From NCBI GenBank assembly GCA_016708465.1, contig JADJFT010000004.1, forward strand, positions 186,001-250,000: 64,000 bases of DNA. The letters run 5' to 3'. The notes below the pieces were generated by a model. That model made no database searches, was not told the DNA's origin, and saw only the letters and a list, made by a program, of their open reading frames with translations. Origin of the DNA: Rhodanobacteraceae bacterium. Lineage in GTDB: Bacteria > Pseudomonadota > Gammaproteobacteria > Xanthomonadales > Ahniellaceae. The position numbers and the translations under genes are program-made. Of this stretch, positions 29,328 through 38,567 are shown in pieces. Numbering within the stretch: position 1 is the first letter of the stretch; the number at the start of each line of letters is the position of its first letter.

Positions 29328-30696
29328 TTAGACCAGTCGCAAGTACCAGTCAATTTCGAGTGTCGTCACTTCGCGCTGGAAGCTGCGCAGTTCCTTGAGC
29401 TTCTGCTGCCCGAAGACGTGCCGGAATTTCTCGCCGAAAGTGGTGGCGACGAATGTCGCTGTCCATGAAATCGCGCAGTGTGTCGCGCCAGAACAGTTCG
29501 CGCATCTCGGTTTGTTCGTAGGCGTTGCCGACGATGGCCGGCCCCGGATCGCCGCCGTTCTCCAGCCCATCGAGCATGCCGGCCAGTACCGCAGCCGTGA
29601 CCAGATACGGATTCGCGTCGGCACCGGCGATGCGATGTTCGACGCGGATGTTGGCCGGGTCGCTGTGCGGAATGCGCATCGCGACGGTGCGATTGTTGAA
29701 GCCCCAGCAGTCGTTCAGCGGCACGAAGGCATTGAGTACGAAGCGGCGATAGCTGTTCGCATGTGGCGCGAACATCAACATGCAGTCGGTTGATGTGCGT
29801 TGCAGCCCGGCGACCGCGTGCTTGAGCGTCGCGGCGGGCGCCTCTGGCGTGCAGGCGAAGATGTTCTGGCCGTCGCGGTCAAGCACGCTGACATGGATGT
29901 GAGTGCCGCTACCCGCTTGGTCAGCGAACGGCTTGGCCATGAAGCTGGCCAGCAGACTCTGCTTCGATGCGACCGCCTTGATCGCCCGCTTGAGCATGAC
30001 CGCGTCATCGCAGGCCTGCACGGCGTCGGTGCGATGCTTGAGGTTGATTTCGAACTGGCCCGGTGCATATTCGGCGACCGCGGTATCGGCGGGAATGCGC
30101 TGCTTGCGGCAGGCGTCGTTGATTGCATCGGTGAAACCCTGATAGTCGTTCAGGTCTTCCATCGAATAGACCTGCGTCGTCATATTGCGACGCCCGGTCG
30201 CCGGGTTGATCGACGTCTGCGGCCGGCCTTCGATCGTCAGTTCGGCATCGAGCAGGTAGAACTCCAGTTCGACCGCGACCACCGGCGTCAGTCCCTTGGC
30301 CTTGTAGCGTTCGACGACGCGCTTCAGCACTTCGCGCGGATTTGCTTCGAACAGTCCGCCTTGGCCGTCTTCCATCTGAATCAGGCATTGCGCCATCGGC
30401 TTTCCCTGCCAGGGAATCGGTCGCAGCGTGCCAGGGATCGGCCGGCAGATGCGGTCTTCGTCGCCGATGTCGTAGCCGAGGCCGGTTTCTTCGACAGTGT
30501 TGCCGGTGACATCGGTGCCGATCAGCGACATCGGCAGACAGACCCCGTTTTGATAGACCTTGTCGAGTGCATCGCGGGTCACGCGCTTGCCGCGCAGTAA
30601 GCCGTTCATGTCTGGCAGGATCAGATCGATCTGTTCGCAGCCGACGATGAGGTCGAGCGTGGCATCGTCTTCGTCGGTCATTTCGTTCGGTTTCAT
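29328..30696 (-). CDS. puuA: Glutamate--putrescine ligase PuuA (frame break near 3' end)
   Basis: Glutamine-synthetase-fold ligase joining glutamate and putrescine with ATP, first step of the Puu pathway. About 456 residues after correction. Visible elements are LPDMNGLLRGKRV, VVAVELEFYLLD, AEYAPGQFEINLKH, the ATP-site GSGTHIHVSV and PHANSYRRF, and ADANPYLVTAAVLAG. The frame changes near 29455-29458, after DFMDS; the other frame gives the expected end TFVATTFGEKF then LEIDWYLRLV. The break fits loss of AC from a CACACA tract. It is divergent from puuD across a 161-bp regulatory region. Confidence 0.9.
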
Positions 30697-30761
30697 GCGC
30701 AGGGCACCGGCCGTGGAGGTCGGCGGATGCTAGCGGGAAAAGTCGATGCCGTAAAAAATAC

Positions 30762-30818
30762 TCAACAAGGAATGCCGTTGATACGCCGATTTCCCGCTAA
30801 TTGTTGAAAAAGTTGAAC
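30762..30818. promoter_or_regulatory. TGTTGA half-sites in puuA-puuD divergent promoter region
   Basis: TCAACAA (30762-30768) and TTGTTGA (30801-30807) are exact inverted copies, and GTTGAAC (30812-30818) adds a further related site. The half-site matches the inverted repeat upstream of puuR. Placement between the divergent puuA and puuD genes suggests control by the island's PuuR-like repressor. Inference only. Confidence 0.45.
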
Positions 30819-30857
30819 GGCGCAGCTAGGGTTCGACTTCCTCACGCAAGGCCCAAT

Positions 30858-31614
30858 ATGCGTACGCGTCCACTCGTCGGTCTTCCTTGCGACCGCCGGA
30901 TGATCGGCCCTCACCCGACCCAGACGGTCGGCGAGAAGTACATCCGCGCCGTCGTCGATGGTGCCGATTGTCTGCCGCTGCTGATTCCATCGTTGGCGCC
31001 GCAGTTGGATCTGCGCGAACTGCTGACTGAACTGGATGGCCTGTTGCTGACCGGCGCGTACAGCAATATCGAGCCGCACCATTACAGCGAAGAACCGAGT
31101 TGGGAAGGTAACCTTCACGATCCGGCACGTGACGCCAACGCGCTGAGCATCGTGCCGCTCGCTATCGCGATGAAGGTGCCAGTCCTCGCCGTTTGTCGTG
31201 GCTTGCAGGAAGTCAATGTCGCGCTCGGCGGCAGCTTGCACCAGAAATTGCACGACGTACCGGGTTTTGCAGATCACCGCGAAGACAAGATGGCATCGCT
31301 CGATCTGCAGTACGGCCCCGCACACGAGATCGATCTTGCATCAGGTGGCCTGCTGCGCCGTATCGCTGGGCGTGAGGTCGAGACGATTAATTCGTTGCAC
31401 GGGCAGGGGTATCAACCAGCTCGCGCCCGGTTGTGTGGTTGAAGCGCGAGCGCGCGATGGCTTGATCGAGGCGATCCGGCTCGACGCACCCGATCCATTC
31501 CTGCTGGCGGTGCAATGGCACCCAGAGTGGAAGGTTCGCGAGAATCCGTTCTATCTGGGTATTTTTCAGGCCTTCGCGGCAGCATGCAGCGAACGTGCCG
31601 CACAGAGGAACTGA
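30858..31614 (+). CDS. puuD: Gamma-glutamyl-GABA hydrolase PuuD (frame break)
   Basis: Class I glutamine-amidotransferase-like peptidase (C26) that splits gamma-glutamyl-GABA into GABA and glutamate. About 251 residues after correction. The nucleophile Cys is in VLAVCRGLQEVNVALGG (about residue 113) and the catalytic His in QWHPEW (about 220). The frame changes after SLHGQG at a GGGG run (31406-31409); removing one G restores INQLAPGCVVEA to the end. The ATG at 30858 is chosen because MRTRPLVGLPCDRR matches the family start. The second ligase gene begins 4 bp after its stop. Confidence 0.9.
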
Positions 31615-31618
31615 TCCC

Positions 31619-33019
31619 ATGGCAAAGAAACGATCGGAAGCGAAACAGGCGAGCAAGGCCGCCGAAGCCGAGAAGAGCGAAAGCTCGCTCAAACGTTGGC
31701 TCAAGGACCGCCGCATTACTGAAGTCGAATGCCTGGTGCCGGACATCACCGGCAACGCGCGCGGCAAAATCATTCCGGCCGCGAAGTTCTCGCACGACTA
31801 CGGGACGCGTCTGCCCGAAGGCATTTTCGCGACTACTGTGACCGGTGACTACCCGGACAACTACGACGAGCTCGTCAGTCCTTCCGACTCGGACATGGTG
31901 CTGCGCCCGGATCCCGACACCGTGCGCATGGTGCCGTGGGCGAGTGCGCCGACCGCGCAAGTCATCCACGACTGCTACACCAAGGAAGGGATTCCGCACG
32001 AACTGGCGCCACGCAACGTGTTGCGACGCGTGCTGGCTTTGTATGAAGGGATGGGCATCCAGCCGGTGATCGCGCCCGAACTCGAGTTCTTTCTGGTGCA
32101 AAAGAATACCGACCCGGATTTTCCGCTGGTTCCGCCTGCTGGCCGTTCCGGGCGCCCGGAAACCGCGCGTCAGTCGTATTCGATCGATGCCGTGAACGAG
32201 TTCGATCCGATCCTCGACGACATGTACGACTATGCCGAGGCGATGGAACTCGATGTCGATACCTTGATTCATGAATCCGGCGCGGCACAGTTGGAAGTGA
32301 ACTTTCAGCATGCCGATCCGCTATCGCGTGCCGACCAGGTCTTCCTGTTCAAGCGCACCATGCGCGAATGCGCGTTGCGGCACGGCATTTACGCGACCTT
32401 CCTGGCCAAGCCAATGGAAAACGAGCCGGGCAGTTCGATGCATATCCATCAGTCGATGATCGATGCCAAGACCCGCAAGAACGTATTTGCCGGAAGCAAG
32501 GCGGGCAAGCACAGCGAACTGTTCATGCACTACCTCGGCGGTCTGCAGAAGTACGTGCCGATGGCGATGGCGTTCTTTGGCCCGAATGTGAATTCGTATC
32601 GTCGTCTCGCGCTCGGACAAGTCGCGCCGATCAATGTGCAGTGGGGATACGACAACCGTACTTGCGGTTTGCGCGTGCCGATGGACACGCCGGAGAACAC
32701 GCGTGTCGAAAGCCGGTTTGCCGGTTCTGATGCGAATCCGTATCTGGCCATCGCCGCGACGCTGGCCTGCGGCTGGCTCGGCATCAAGGAAAAACTGCTG
32801 CCGACCGAACCGCTGACCGGCAGCGCGCAACGGGTTGGCTACGAACTGCCGCGCTCGCTCGAAGAGGCGTTGGCGCAGTTGCGTGACTGTGAGGAACTCG
32901 AAGGCTTGCTCGGCAAGCGTTTCGTCAATGCCTACATATCGGTGAAGCAGAAGGAGTACGAGACCTTTTTCCGCGTCATTAGCTCGTGGGAACGCGAGTT
33001 CCTGCTGCTCAACGTCTGA
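31619..33019 (+). CDS. Second glutamine-synthetase-family gamma-glutamylpolyamine ligase
   Basis: 466 residues. A lysine-rich N-terminus is followed by a complete glutamine synthetase fold: VECLVPDITGNARGKIIPAA, VIAPELEFFLVQ, ESGAAQLEVNFQHADPL, GSSMHIHQSMID, GPNVNSYRRLA and SDANPYLAIAATLACGW. It is clearly diverged from the puuA product at 29328. In Pseudomonas several PuuA-like ligases (Pau/Spu enzymes) share the work on different polyamines, so this copy may prefer spermidine, cadaverine or diaminopropane. It lies between puuD and spuC with tight spacing. Substrate not determinable from sequence. Confidence 0.85.
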   Translation: MAKKRSEAKQASKAAEAEKSESSLKRWLKDRRITEVECLVPDITGNARGKIIPAAKFSHDYGTRLPEGIFATTVTGDYPDNYDELVSPSDSDMVLRPDPDTVRMVPWASAPTAQVIHDCYTKEGIPHELAPRNVLRRVLALYEGMGIQPVIAPELEFFLVQKNTDPDFPLVPPAGRSGRPETARQSYSIDAVNEFDPILDDMYDYAEAMELDVDTLIHESGAAQLEVNFQHADPLSRADQVFLFKRTMRECALRHGIYATFLAKPMENEPGSSMHIHQSMIDAKTRKNVFAGSKAGKHSELFMHYLGGLQKYVPMAMAFFGPNVNSYRRLALGQVAPINVQWGYDNRTCGLRVPMDTPENTRVESRFAGSDANPYLAIAATLACGWLGIKEKLLPTEPLTGSAQRVGYELPRSLEEALAQLRDCEELEGLLGKRFVNAYISVKQKEYETFFRVISSWEREFLLLNV

Positions 33020-33033
33020 CCCTTGGAGTGCCC

Positions 33034-34410
33034 ATGAATCTTCCGAACATCCGCGAACTGCAGCAACTCGATGCCGCCTATCACCTGCATCCGTTCAACG
33101 ACAACGCAGCCTTGGCAAAGCGTGGCACACGCATCCTGACCAAAGGCGAGGGTTGCTACGTCTGGGATGCCGAAGGCAATAAGCTGCTCGACGCATTTGC
33201 TGGTCTGTGGTGCGTGAATGTCGGCTACGGCCGCAAGGAACTCGGTGCAGTGGCTGCGAAGCAAATGGAGGCGCTCGCTTACTACAACAGCTTCTTCATG
33301 TGCACCACCGAACCGACCGTGCGCCTCGCCGCCAAACTGGCAGAGCTGTCGCCGGGTGATCTCAACCACGCCTTCTTCACTAACTCGGGTTCGGAAGCGA
33401 ACGACACCATTCTGCGCATGGTCCGGCATTTTTGGGCAGTGCAGGACCAGCCACGGAAGAACATCGTCATCGGCCGTCACAACGGTTACCACGGCAGTAC
33501 CGTTGCCGGTGCCAGTCTCGGTGGCATGAAGGGAATGCACAAACAGGGTGGCTTGCCGATCCCGGATATTCACCACATCGATGAGCCGTTCTTCTTCATC
33601 GATGGCGGTGATTTGTCGCCGGAAGAATACGGATTGGTTGCAGCACGGCGGCTCGAAGCCAAGATCCTGGAGCTCGGGCCGGAGCGTGTCGCTGCTTTTA
33701 TTGGCGAACCGATCATGGGCGCGATCGGTGTCTACATCCCGCCGATGAGTTATTGGCCCGAGATCGAGCGCATCTGTCGCAAGTACGACGTGCTGCTGAT
33801 CGCGGATGAAGTGATCTGCGGCTTTGGCCGCACCGGCGAATGGTTTGGCCAGCAGTATTTCGGATTCCAGGCCGACATCATGCCGATCGCAAAAGGCTTG
33901 AGTTCCGGCTACATCCCGATTGGTGCGGTCATGTTCAATGATCGCGTCGCCAAGGTGCTGGCGGAAAAAGGCGGTGAGCTAGCACACGGCTATACCTATT
34001 CCGGTCATCCGGTATGTGCGGCCGTAGCACTCGAAAACATTCGCTTGCTGCAAGACGAGAAGATCGTTGAAACCGCCAAAAAAGAGATCGCGCCCTATCT
34101 TGCGCAACGCTGGGCCGAGCTTGGTACCCATGCCTTGGTCGGCGAAGCGCGGATTGCCGGATTGGTCGGTGCGCTGGAGTTGGTGCCGGACAAAACGCAG
34201 CGTAAGTATTTTGCCGAGCGTGGCAAGGTCGGCGTAATCTGTCGTGACTTTGCGCTGAAAGAAGGTCTGATTCTGCGCGCTACGTATGACGCGATGTTGT
34301 TGTCGCCACCGTTGGTCATCAGCAGAGCGCAGGTCGACGAATTGTTCGAGAAAACGTGGCGGGCACTAAATCACACCGCGCAGGCGTTGGGCACGGCAAT
34401 GACGGCCTGA
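33034..34410 (+). CDS. spuC: Putrescine--pyruvate aminotransferase, SpuC-like
   Basis: 458 residues, class III PLP transaminase. It begins LQQLDAAYHLHPFNDNAALA, the characteristic start of SpuC-type polyamine:pyruvate transaminases. Further elements are FAGLWCVNVGYGRKELG, FFTNSGSEANDTILRMVRHF, IADEVICGFGRTGEWFG and the PLP lysine in IAKGLSSGYIPIGAV (about residue 287). It converts putrescine and pyruvate to 4-aminobutanal and alanine. A GGAG precedes the ATG. It provides a direct alternative to the glutamylated route; the alanine formed links it to ald. Confidence 0.9.
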   Translation: MNLPNIRELQQLDAAYHLHPFNDNAALAKRGTRILTKGEGCYVWDAEGNKLLDAFAGLWCVNVGYGRKELGAVAAKQMEALAYYNSFFMCTTEPTVRLAAKLAELSPGDLNHAFFTNSGSEANDTILRMVRHFWAVQDQPRKNIVIGRHNGYHGSTVAGASLGGMKGMHKQGGLPIPDIHHIDEPFFFIDGGDLSPEEYGLVAARRLEAKILELGPERVAAFIGEPIMGAIGVYIPPMSYWPEIERICRKYDVLLIADEVICGFGRTGEWFGQQYFGFQADIMPIAKGLSSGYIPIGAVMFNDRVAKVLAEKGGELAHGYTYSGHPVCAAVALENIRLLQDEKIVETAKKEIAPYLAQRWAELGTHALVGEARIAGLVGALELVPDKTQRKYFAERGKVGVICRDFALKEGLILRATYDAMLLSPPLVISRAQVDELFEKTWRALNHTAQALGTAMTA

Positions 34411-34474
34411 CTTTGGCGCATATCGGTATCATCGGACCGACCCGGTCTCGGTCAATCCACTTGAGGAATCGCAG

Positions 34475-35617
34475 ATGAAAAAGCATTGGCTTGGTATCTT
34501 GATCGCCGGCGTACTTGCCGGTTGTGGTGGCGGCGACAAACCTGCCGACAGTTCCGCGACGTCGCCGACGCCGGCGGCTGCGGCGGATGAGGAAAAAGTT
34601 CTGAACGTGTACAACTGGTCCGATTACATCGCCGAGGACACGGTTGCGAATTTTGAGAAGGAGACTGGCATCAAGGTCACCTACGACGTATTCGACAGCA
34701 ACGAGATTCTCGAGACCAAGCTGGTCACCGGCAACACCGGCTATGACATCGTCGTACCTTCATTGTCGTTCCTTGCACGTCAGGTCAAAGCGGGTGTATT
34801 TCAGCCGATCGACAAGTCGAAGATCTCGAACTACGGCAATCTCGATCCCAAGTTGATGGCGACGATCGCCGAGTTGGACGAAGGCAATACCCACAGCGTG
34901 CCGTATATGTGGGGAACCACTGGTATTGGCTACAACGTCGCCAAGGTCAAGGAAGTATTGGGCGATAGTGTGCCGCTCGATAGTTGGGCGATGGTGTTCG
35001 AGCCGGAAAATCTGAAAAAACTGTCGGCCTGTGGTGTGGCGCTGCTCGATACGCCGTCGGAAATGATTCCGCCAGTTTTGAAGTATCTCGGCGAAGAGCC
35101 GAACAGCTTCGATAGCGCAGTGATACAGAAAGCGATCGACCGCCTTGGTCAACTGCGTCCGTTCATTACCTACTTTCATTCGTCGCAGTACATCAATGAT
35201 CTCGCCAACGGCGATATTTGCGTTGCGATAGGTTGGTCGGGCGACATCTTCCAGGCCCGTGATCGTGCCGAAGAGGCCGACAAGGGCGTCGAAATCGCCT
35301 ACTCGATTCCGAAGGAAGGCGCACCGATCTGGTTCGACATGCTGGCGATTCCGAAAGACGCCAAGCATCCGAACAATGCCTACAAATTCATCGACTATCT
35401 GATGCGGCCCGAAGTAGCAGCGAGCAATTCCAATTATTTGTCCTACGCCAATGGTGTCGCGCCCTCGCTGCCGCTGATCGATGAGTCGGTGCGCAGTAAT
35501 CCGGGTGTCTATCCGAGCGAAGAAGTGATGGGCAAGCTGTTCTCGCTGGCGGTGCTGCCGCCGGAAGTGGACCGCTCGTTCAATCGCCACTGGACGACCC
35601 TGAAAACGGGTCAATAA
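34475..35617 (+). CDS. potF: Polyamine ABC transporter substrate-binding lipoprotein, PotF/SpuD-like
   Basis: 380 residues. A lipoprotein signal with lipobox LAGC (Cys about residue 17) is followed by a Ser/Pro/Ala linker, then the PotF/PotD fold: VLNVYNWSDYIAEDTVANFE, YDIVVPSLSFLARQVKAGVF, VPYMWGTTGIGYN. The aromatic binding-site residues of the family (Trp of NWSDYI, Tyr/Trp of YMWG, Trp of IGWSGD) are present. E. coli PotF is a soluble periplasmic protein; here it would be lipid-anchored. Next genes encode the ATPase and two permeases. Confidence 0.93.
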   Translation: MKKHWLGILIAGVLAGCGGGDKPADSSATSPTPAAAADEEKVLNVYNWSDYIAEDTVANFEKETGIKVTYDVFDSNEILETKLVTGNTGYDIVVPSLSFLARQVKAGVFQPIDKSKISNYGNLDPKLMATIAELDEGNTHSVPYMWGTTGIGYNVAKVKEVLGDSVPLDSWAMVFEPENLKKLSACGVALLDTPSEMIPPVLKYLGEEPNSFDSAVIQKAIDRLGQLRPFITYFHSSQYINDLANGDICVAIGWSGDIFQARDRAEEADKGVEIAYSIPKEGAPIWFDMLAIPKDAKHPNNAYKFIDYLMRPEVAASNSNYLSYANGVAPSLPLIDESVRSNPGVYPSEEVMGKLFSLAVLPPEVDRSFNRHWTTLKTGQ

Positions 35618-35623
35618 GCATCA

Positions 35624-35657
35624 AACCCCTCGCCCGATTGGCGAGGGGTTCTTTCTT
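35624..35657 (+). terminator. Intrinsic terminator/attenuator between potF and potG
   Basis: An 11-bp perfect stem (AACCCCTCGCC at 35624-35634, GGCGAGGGGTT at 35640-35650) with a 5-base loop is followed by a pyrimidine-rich tract CTTTCTT. It lies 7 bp after the potF stop and before the potG Shine-Dalgarno, so it probably makes partial termination that favours binding-protein mRNA. Confidence 0.85.
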
Positions 35658-35670
35658 CTGGGGAGAGTGC

Positions 35671-36816
35671 ATGGCCGCCACCGCTACATCCGTTGCCGCT
35701 TCGACTGCTGCCAAGACCGAACCGCTGCGCGAGGACTATGTCCGCATCGACGATCTGACCAAGGAATACGATGGTTTTCGTGCAGTCGATGATGTTGCGC
35801 TGACGATCAGGAAGGGCGAGATCTTCGCCTTGCTCGGCGCATCGGGCTGTGGCAAGTCAACGCTGTTGCGTTGCCTCGCTGGGTTTGAGAAACCGACTTA
35901 CGGCAAGATTGAACTGGATGGCAGCAGCATCGTTGAACTGGCGCCGTACGACCGCCCGATCAACATGATGTTCCAGAGTTATGCGCTATTCCCGCACATG
36001 ACGGTGGAGCAGAACATCGGCTTTGGTCTGAAGATGGCCGGCCACAGCAAAGACCGCATCAAGGCGCGCGTCGACGAAATGTTGACGCTGGTGCAGATGA
36101 ACACGTTCGCAAAGCGCAAGCCGCATCAGTTGTCTGGTGGCCAGCAACAGCGCGTTGCATTGGCGCGCTCACTCGCACTCAGCCCGAAGTTGTTGCTGCT
36201 CGACGAACCGATGGGCGCACTCGACAAGAAGCTGCGCTCGCAGATGCAGCTCGAACTCGTGGGCATCATCGAACGCCTCGGGGTGACTTGCGTGATGGTG
36301 ACGCACGATCAGGAAGAAGCGATGACGATGGCAACGCGCATCGCGATCATGGATGCCGGAAAAATTCGGCAGATCGGCACGCCGGACGAGATCTACGAAC
36401 AGCCTTCATCGAAGTTCGTCGCGCAATTCATCGGCTCGGTGAATTTGATCGAAGGCACGATCGTCGATGACGAGAAGGACTACGTCACCATTCGCAGCGA
36501 TGTGCTCGAACAGCCGATTTACATCGGTCACGGCGTCACCGGATTCGAAGGACAGTCGGTGGCTTATGCATTGCGGCCGGAGAAGATCAAGATCGAGAAG
36601 GATGAACCGGCGCAGGAGCACAACAAGGCACGCGGCATCATCGAAGACATCGCCTATTTCGGCACGCATTCGGTTTATCACGTGCGTCTCGTCACCGGAA
36701 AGAAGTTGCTCGTGCACTTCATGAATGCGAAACGCTGGGCCTCCGAGCGATTCACCTGGAATGATCCGGTGTGGTTGAGCTGGGGCGACAACGCCGGTGT
36801 GGTGCTGACCTCATGA
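35671..36816 (+). CDS. potG: Polyamine ABC transporter ATP-binding protein
   Basis: 381 residues. Walker A GASGCGKST, Q-loop MFQSYALFPHM, signature LSGGQQQRVALARSL, Walker B LLLLDEPMGALD, switch His VTHDQEEAMT. A C-terminal TOBE domain (YALRPEKIKIEKDEP) follows. GGGAGAG precedes the ATG at 35671. The stop overlaps potH as ATGA. It energises putrescine import together with the potF, potH and potI products. Confidence 0.95.
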   Translation: MAATATSVAASTAAKTEPLREDYVRIDDLTKEYDGFRAVDDVALTIRKGEIFALLGASGCGKSTLLRCLAGFEKPTYGKIELDGSSIVELAPYDRPINMMFQSYALFPHMTVEQNIGFGLKMAGHSKDRIKARVDEMLTLVQMNTFAKRKPHQLSGGQQQRVALARSLALSPKLLLLDEPMGALDKKLRSQMQLELVGIIERLGVTCVMVTHDQEEAMTMATRIAIMDAGKIRQIGTPDEIYEQPSSKFVAQFIGSVNLIEGTIVDDEKDYVTIRSDVLEQPIYIGHGVTGFEGQSVAYALRPEKIKIEKDEPAQEHNKARGIIEDIAYFGTHSVYHVRLVTGKKLLVHFMNAKRWASERFTWNDPVWLSWGDNAGVVLTS

Positions 36817-37721
36817 TCGCGCGCTTGCGACGCTACCTGCCGGATGGAAAATGGGCGGTAATCGCACCGCCGTATTTCTGGATGCTGCTGTTTTTCGCGG
36901 TGCCGTTCGCGATCGCTTTGAAGATCAGCTTCGCGAACATCCAGATCGCCATGCCGCCCTATACCAGCCTGACCGAATGGGTTGGCGACACCTTGACCGT
37001 CAAGGTCAATGTCGCGAATTATCTGTTCCTGCTGCGTGACTCGCTGTACTTCAATGCTTACTTGAGTTCGTTGAAGATCGCCGTCATCGCGACGTTCTTC
37101 TGTCTGCTGGTCGGTTATCCGATTGCCTATGCGATTTCACGGCTACCGACGGCCTCGCGCAATACCGCGTTGATGTTGGTGGTACTGCCGTCTTGGACCT
37201 CGTTCCTGATTCGCATCTATGCCTGGATCGGCATTCTCAAGAACAACGGTCTGCTCAACAATTTCTTGATCTGGCTCGGTGTGATCGATGAGCCACTGCA
37301 GATTCTGCACACGCCGATCGCGGTCTATATCGGTATTGTTTACGCATATTTGCCATTCATGATCCTGCCGCTCTACACGAACTTGGTGAAGCATGACAAT
37401 CGCCTGCTTGAAGCCGCTTACGACCTCGGCTGCCGGCCGTGGCAGGCGTTCCTGAAGGTCACGTTGCCGTTGTCCAAGGCCGGCATCATCGCCGGTTCGA
37501 TGCTGGTGATGATCCCGGTGGTCGGCGAGTTCGTGATCCCGGAGTTGATGGGCGGGGCCGACACACTGATGATCGGCCGTGTGCTCTGGCAAGAGTTCTT
37601 CAACAACCGCGACTGGCCGGTGGCTTCTGCGGTCGCGATCGTGATGCTGATCCTGTTGATCGTGCCGATCATGATCTTCCATCACTACCAGTCGAAAGAA
37701 CTGGAAGGACGGCTGACATGA
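36813..37721 (+). CDS. potH: Polyamine ABC transporter permease PotH
   Basis: 302 residues with about six membrane segments (FWMLLFFAVPFAIALKISFA; IAVIATFFCLLVGYPIAYAI; MLVVLPSWTSFLIRIYAWIG). The EAA loop that contacts the ATPase reads EAAYDLGCRPWQAFLKVTLP. The start overlaps potG by 4 bases and the stop overlaps potI by 4 bases, so all transport subunits are translationally coupled. Intact. Confidence 0.94.
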   Translation: MIARLRRYLPDGKWAVIAPPYFWMLLFFAVPFAIALKISFANIQIAMPPYTSLTEWVGDTLTVKVNVANYLFLLRDSLYFNAYLSSLKIAVIATFFCLLVGYPIAYAISRLPTASRNTALMLVVLPSWTSFLIRIYAWIGILKNNGLLNNFLIWLGVIDEPLQILHTPIAVYIGIVYAYLPFMILPLYTNLVKHDNRLLEAAYDLGCRPWQAFLKVTLPLSKAGIIAGSMLVMIPVVGEFVIPELMGGADTLMIGRVLWQEFFNNRDWPVASAVAIVMLILLIVPIMIFHHYQSKELEGRLT

Positions 37722-38563
37722 GTGCGGCCAAGACTTCCTGGTTCACGCGCTCGACCCTGGCGTTTGGGTTCGCGTTCCTGTACTTGCCGATGCTAATTCT
37801 GGTCATCTACTCATTCAACGAGAATCGATTGGTGACGGTGTGGTCGGGCTTTTCGCTGAAGGGGTACGGCGAATTGTTTCGCGACAAGCAGATGATCGCT
37901 GCCGCCAAGATCAGTCTCGAAATTGCGTTCCTGACTGCTTGTGCCTCGGTCGTGCTCGGCACGATGGCGGCGATGGTGATGACGCGTTTTCGTCAGTTCC
38001 CCGGCAAGTCGCTGTTCTAGGCCTTGATGACGGCACCACTGGTGATGCCCGAAGTGATCACCGGTCTGTCGATCCTGCTGCTGTTCGTGGCCATGGGCGA
38101 TACCTTCGGCCTGTTCCAGGAACGCGGCGTGATGACCATCTGGATCGCTCACGTCACCTTCTGCGTCGCTTTCGTGACGGTGGTGATTTCCTCGCGCCTT
38201 GGCGAACTCGATAAGTCATTGGAAGAAGCGGCGATGGATTTGGGTGCAAACCGCGTCAAAGTATTTTTTCTGATTACCTTGCCGATCATCGCGCCGGCAT
38301 TGGCCTCCGGCTGGTTGCTCGCATTCACGCTATCGCTGGACGATCTGGTGATCTCGAGTTTCGTCTCCGGCCCGTCGTCGACGACGTTGCCGATGAAGGT
38401 GTTCTCGTCAGTGCGCATGGGTGTGAGTCCAAAGATCAATGCGCTGGCAACCTTGCTGATCGCGATTGTCAGCGTCGCCGCCTTCATCGGCTGGTGGTTG
38501 ATGGCGCGCGAAGAAAAGCAACGCCAACGCGATATGCAACTGGCGCTTCAGCAAGGCGGTTAA
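37718..38563 (+). CDS. potI: Polyamine ABC transporter permease PotI (internal TAG)
   Basis: 281 codons. N-terminal membrane helix LAFGFAFLYLPMLILVIYSF, mid-protein APLVMPEVITGLSILLLFVA, EAA loop EEAAMDLGANRVKVFFLITL. At 38018-38020 an in-frame TAG falls between GKSLF and ALMTAPLVMPEV; the same frame then continues without further damage. Because potG and potH are intact and the segment beyond the TAG is well conserved, a single-base error or very recent mutation is likely. As written, the permease would be truncated at 100 residues. Confidence 0.9.
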
Positions 38564-38567
38564 GGCG

